Positions 31,172-33,809 of a stretch of 33,809 nucleotides of DNA are shown piece by piece. Where the stretch lies: positions 1 through 33,809 of the forward strand of contig JBPCOI010000013.1 in NCBI GenBank assembly GCA_051000395.1. Direction: 5' to 3'. The position numbers were made by a program, and so were the translations under genes. Under the pieces are notes generated by a model. That model did no database searches. It saw nothing but the letters and a program-made list of their open reading frames with translations, and had not been told where the DNA came from. Every line of letters starts with the position of its first letter. Positions within the stretch are counted from its first letter, which is position 1. Origin of the DNA: JBPCOI01 sp051000395. Lineage in GTDB: Bacteria > Actinomycetota > Actinomycetes > Mycobacteriales > Jatrophihabitantaceae.

Positions 31172-31376
31172 GCCCCCAGCGTGGCCCCGACGCCGTGATC
31201 CGGCAATGGTCGAGGCCGGTCGCGCTCGGCTCTGATCGACTGCATAACGGTCGCTGTCACCTGCAAGAAGAACGTCGGGGGTACAACCGCCCAAGGCGCG
31301 GCGCTAGCCTGGCCGATGCTCGGCAATCGAGACAGTCCTGGTTGTGGTGACGGAGTGGGTACGGACGGATGAGGCG

Positions 31377-32402
31377 ATGACGCAGCCGGATCAGGCGCAG
31401 AACGTGCTGGCACCGCCTGCGAGGTCGGCGATCTTCCTTGTGGCCGTCGTGCGCCCCGGTGCCGAGGACGTCGTACGTGACCTGCTCACCGACGTCGCGG
31501 GATTGGTGCGCGCCGTGGGGTTCCGGCACCCGGAGGGCGAGCTGAGTTGCGTGGTCGGGATCGGTGACCGGCTGTGGGACCGGGCTGTTCGGGTCACCGC
31601 GTCCGGCGGGGCTGCACCCGTTCCAGCCGCTCGTCGGCGCGGTACACACCGCCGTCACGACACCGCGATCTGCTGTTCCACCTGCGAGCGCGCCGCATGG
31701 ACCTGTGCTTCGAACTCGCCAGCCAACTGATGAACCGGCTGGCAGGACACGTCGACGTCGTCGACGAGGTTGCACGGGTTCCGGTTCTTCGACGAGCGTG
31801 ATCTGTTGGGTTTCGTCGACGGCACGGAGAACCCACCCGGCGCGGCCGCCATGGCTGCCGTCTACATCGGAGAGGAGGACGCCGCCTTCGCCGGCGGCAG
31901 CTACGTCATCGTGCAGAAATACCTGCACCACCTCGACGCGTGGAACGCGTTGCCGGTCGAGGAGCAGGACCGGGCGTTCGGCCGCCACAAACTCACCGAT
32001 ATCGAGATCCCGGACGACAAGAAGGCGTCGAACTCGCACGTCGCGTTGAACACGATCACCGACGCCGACGGCACGCAGCGCCAGATCGTGCGTGACAACA
32101 TGCCGTTCGGCACGATCGGCGCGAAGGAGTTCGGCACCTATTTCATCGGGTACGCGGCCACCCCCGACGTGATCGAGCAGATGCTGCACAACATGTTCAT
32201 CGGCAGACCGCCGGGCAATCACGACCGGATTCTGGACTTCTCGAGCGCGGTCACGGGCAGTCTGTTCTTCGTGCCCACCGCCGACTTCCTCGACGATCCG
32301 TCCGCGGCGTTCGCCGCCGCGTCCACCACCACAATGAAGGAGCCGTCGCGTTCGGACGGCTCGCTGGCGATCGGCAGCCTGAAAGGGAACGAGACCACAT
32401 GA
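31377..32402 (+). pseudogene. DyP-type peroxidase with encapsulin tail, frameshifted
   Basis: Haem dye-decolourising peroxidase, B type. Pieces: ARSAIFLVAVVRPGAEDVV, HPEGELSCVVGIGDRLWDR, then after shifts FGSPRPAGLHPFQPLVGAVH, DLLFHLRARRMDLCFELASQ, and HGFRFFDERDLLGFVDGTEN (GxxDG haem motif). The final frame continues with SYVIVQKYLHHLDAW, SHVALNTI (proximal His) and RDNMPFGTIGAKEFGTYFIG. Breaks lie near 31581-31583, 31664-31667 and 31769-31772. The C-terminus DGSLAIGSLKG is the encapsulin cargo-loading peptide of DyP enzymes. ATG at 31377; the stop overlaps the next ATG (ATGA). Confidence 0.85.
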
Positions 32403-32420
32403 ACAACCCCGGATTCGCGC
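32399..32420 (+). pseudogene. first codons of the gene after DyP, probably encapsulin
   Basis: ATG at 32399 overlaps the DyP stop and begins MNN. Actinobacterial encapsulins follow DyP genes with just this overlap and commonly begin MNN. Only about seven codons remain before the IS30-family element. Identity is inferred from position and the cargo tail, not from length of sequence. Confidence 0.4.
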
Positions 32421-32442
32421 GGTGGTCGCAACACCTGATCCT

Positions 32443-33522
32443 GTGAGGGTGTTGGTTACGGTGCGTTTCTCCAATCAGTTGGTCGCTGAGTTGTATCAGC
32501 CGTTCTGGGCTGCGTGGCAGGGCGGTGAGTTCCTCACCGACGCGTCCGCGGTTGCAGGCACTCATCGCAAGCGTGGTCTGGCCTGGGTGCGGCAGGCCGG
32601 TGGTGTGCGTCCGCGGCGTGGCCGGGATCTGCAGGGCCGCTATCTGTCGTTCGCCGAGCGGGAGGAGATCGCACTGGCTCGTGCGGCGGGTGAGTCGATG
32701 CGTTCGATCGCCGAGCGGCTCGGGCGCAGCCCGTCGACGATCTCGCGTGAGCTGGCCCGTAACGCCGAGGCGGTCGGCCGCTATCGGGCCAGCTCGGCGC
32801 ACGTGTTGGCCTACGCGCGGGCCTCGCGGCCCAAACCGGCGAAACTAGTGATGAACGATGTCTTGCGAGAGCGGGTGCAGAGCGAGCTGCTCAAGCGGTA
32901 CTCCCCGGAGCAGATCGCTGGCCGGCTGCGTGAGGATTTCCCCGACGAGGCGGAGATGTGGGTGTCGACCGAGACGATCTACCAGTCGCTGTATGTGCAA
33001 TCTCGTGGCGCGCTGCGTCGTGACCTGCACCGATGCCTGCGGACCGGGCGGGCGTTGCGAGTGCCCAACCGGCAAGGCGCTCAACGCAAGAATCGGGTGC
33101 TACCGGAAATGATCAATATCAGTGAGCGGCCGGCCGTGGCCACCGACCGAGCAGTGCCCGGGCACCGGGAGGGTGACCTGATCATCGGGAAAGCGAACGC
33201 CTCGGCGATCGGGACGCTGGTCGAGCGCACCACCGGATACACGATGCTGGTGCACCTACCCAATGGGCACCGCGCCGAACAGGTCGCCCCAGCACTCACA
33301 GCGAAGATCAAGACGCTGCCCGGGTCGCTTCGCGGCTCGTTGACCTGGGACCAGGGGGTGGAGATGCGCGACTGGAAACAGGTCGCCGTCGCCGCCGACA
33401 TCGCGATCTTCTTCTGCGACCCGCACTCGCCCTGGCAGCGTGCCACGAACGAGAACACTGTGAGTATTGAAGATGGCTCGGTTGGGCTGATCAGCCAGTC
33501 TGGTGCCGGCAGCTCGAGGTGA
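32443..33522 (+). pseudogene. IS30-family transposase, 3' end lost
   Basis: DDE transposase of IS30 type: HTH SFAEREEIALARAAGESMRS and RLGRSPSTISRELARN, then YSPEQIAGRLREDFPDE, STETIYQSLYVQSRGALRRDL, GHREGDLIIGKANASAIGTL (first Asp), LTWDQGVEM (second Asp), HSPWQRATNENT (Glu). After NENT (about 33460) the family sequence NGLLRQYFPKGTDLS is replaced by unrelated codons ending at 33522, so the last about 50 residues are lost. Just upstream, CAACACC and GGTGTTG (about 32430-32455) form an inverted repeat near the presumed left terminus at about 32420. Confidence 0.85.
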
Positions 33523-33729
33523 CTCTCGAGAATACTGACCGCCTCGTTGGCGTGTCTTTCGTTTGACCTGTTCCTGGGGTTGCCGGCACCGACCTGGCCC
33601 ACTCGTCTTGGCTTGATTAGGAGCTTGTCCGCCGTTGCCGGCGTGACCCCTCACAGTGCTGCCGCGACCGGTGACCTTCACCCAGGCCGATGCCTTCCGC
33701 GTTCACCCTTGGCTGGAAGGACAACCGCA
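33461..33729 (+). ncRNA. IS110 left end, candidate bridge RNA region
   Basis: 269 bases between the broken IS30 gene and an IS110-type start codon, with no ORF of their own. They contain the perfect palindrome GGCTGATCAGCC (33485-33496) and the hairpin CTCGAG-N6-CTCGAG (33513-33530), and TGCCGGCA repeated at 33504-33511 and nearby 33576-33583. IS110 elements encode a structured bridge RNA in the untranslated left end upstream of the recombinase. Placement fits; the fold and guide loops are not established. Confidence 0.4.
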
Positions 33730-33809
33730 ATGGTCATGCTTGCAGAGCTCTACGACTTCGTCATCGGAGGCGATCCAGACCGCGACACCGTCGACCTGGC
33801 CGTGCTCGA
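33730..33809 (+). CDS. IS110-family transposase, N-terminus (cut by window edge)
   Basis: Begins MVMLAELYDFVIGGDPDRD, then TVDLAVL at the window end. The IGxDxHRD-like block near the N-terminus is the first acidic motif of the DEDD (RuvC-like) domain of IS110-family recombinases; here it reads IGGDPDRD, with Pro for the usual Thr and Asp for His. AAGGA lies about 9 bases before the ATG at 33730; ATG at 33736 is equally possible. The rest is outside the window. Confidence 0.7.
   Translation, partial: MVMLAELYDFVIGGDPDRDTVDLAVL

Noticed and set aside
31172..31376. Possible small gene between zwf and DyP
   Set aside because: Short divergent promoter region; no frame with a start, ribosome-binding site and normal composition.

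Overview
The window is high-GC DNA (roughly 70 % G+C by eye) with short intergenic gaps, GTG/TTG starts and many 4-base ATGA/GTGA gene overlaps. F420-type PPOX and luciferase-like enzymes, class F sortases, a DyP peroxidase with an encapsulin-targeting tail and actinobacterial-type HigBA modules all point to an actinobacterium, probably near Mycobacteriales/Frankiales/Geodermatophilales. No ribosomal RNA or ribosomal protein gene is present to refine this.

Layout. 0-5.4 kb: a DHA2 MFS exporter, a small ABM monooxygenase, a PAS/GAF histidine kinase whose 5' end is fused to an inverted piece of a luciferase-like monooxygenase (LLM) gene, the remaining LLM C-terminus on the other strand, and a PPOX protein. 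5.4-6.8 kb: two decaying HigBA-type toxin-antitoxin modules beside a tRNA-Val(CAC). 6.8-9.3 kb: a PGPGW membrane protein and a pair of CitE/malyl-CoA lyase-like genes. 9.3-12.2 kb: the csoR / copZ-copA copper module with a visible CsoR-type operator. 12.2-15.8 kb: a three-gene PaoABC-like molybdenum hydroxylase operon with an extra 4Fe-4S motif in the FAD subunit. 15.8-17.1 kb: a broken PASTA fragment and a FlK-like thioesterase.

17.15-29.75 kb: an 11.8-kb segment bracketed by 416-bp direct repeats (about 97 % identical) that are the core of a small membrane-protein gene. It holds a Tat-exported ferritin-like protein, a second ferritin-like protein with no signal peptide but a sortase-type C-terminal tail, and a class F sortase. 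A DtxR-family regulator, a non-canonical NRAMP transporter and a small membrane protein follow. A second, catalytically dead sortase homologue (Cys to Tyr) comes next, then a hypothetical protein, scraps of an IS1380 transposase, an ANTAR protein and a tyrosine recombinase, an AbrB/RelE module, a LysE exporter and an IS701-family element inserted at the stop codon of the right-hand repeat gene.

29.8-33.8 kb: a broken glucose-6-phosphate dehydrogenase gene diverging from a broken DyP peroxidase gene. The DyP tail still carries the encapsulin cargo signal, and the next gene, probably encapsulin, is cut off after a few codons by an IS30-family element. That element is itself interrupted by the start of an IS110-family element, whose untranslated left end could encode a bridge RNA.

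The most system-like feature is the ferritin / ferritin-with-sorting-signal / sortase operon next to a metal-dependent regulator and transporter: it looks like a surface-anchored metal-binding complex. Many genes outside the conserved operons carry single-base frameshifts. These may be real decay or consensus errors; reads or a related genome are needed to tell.
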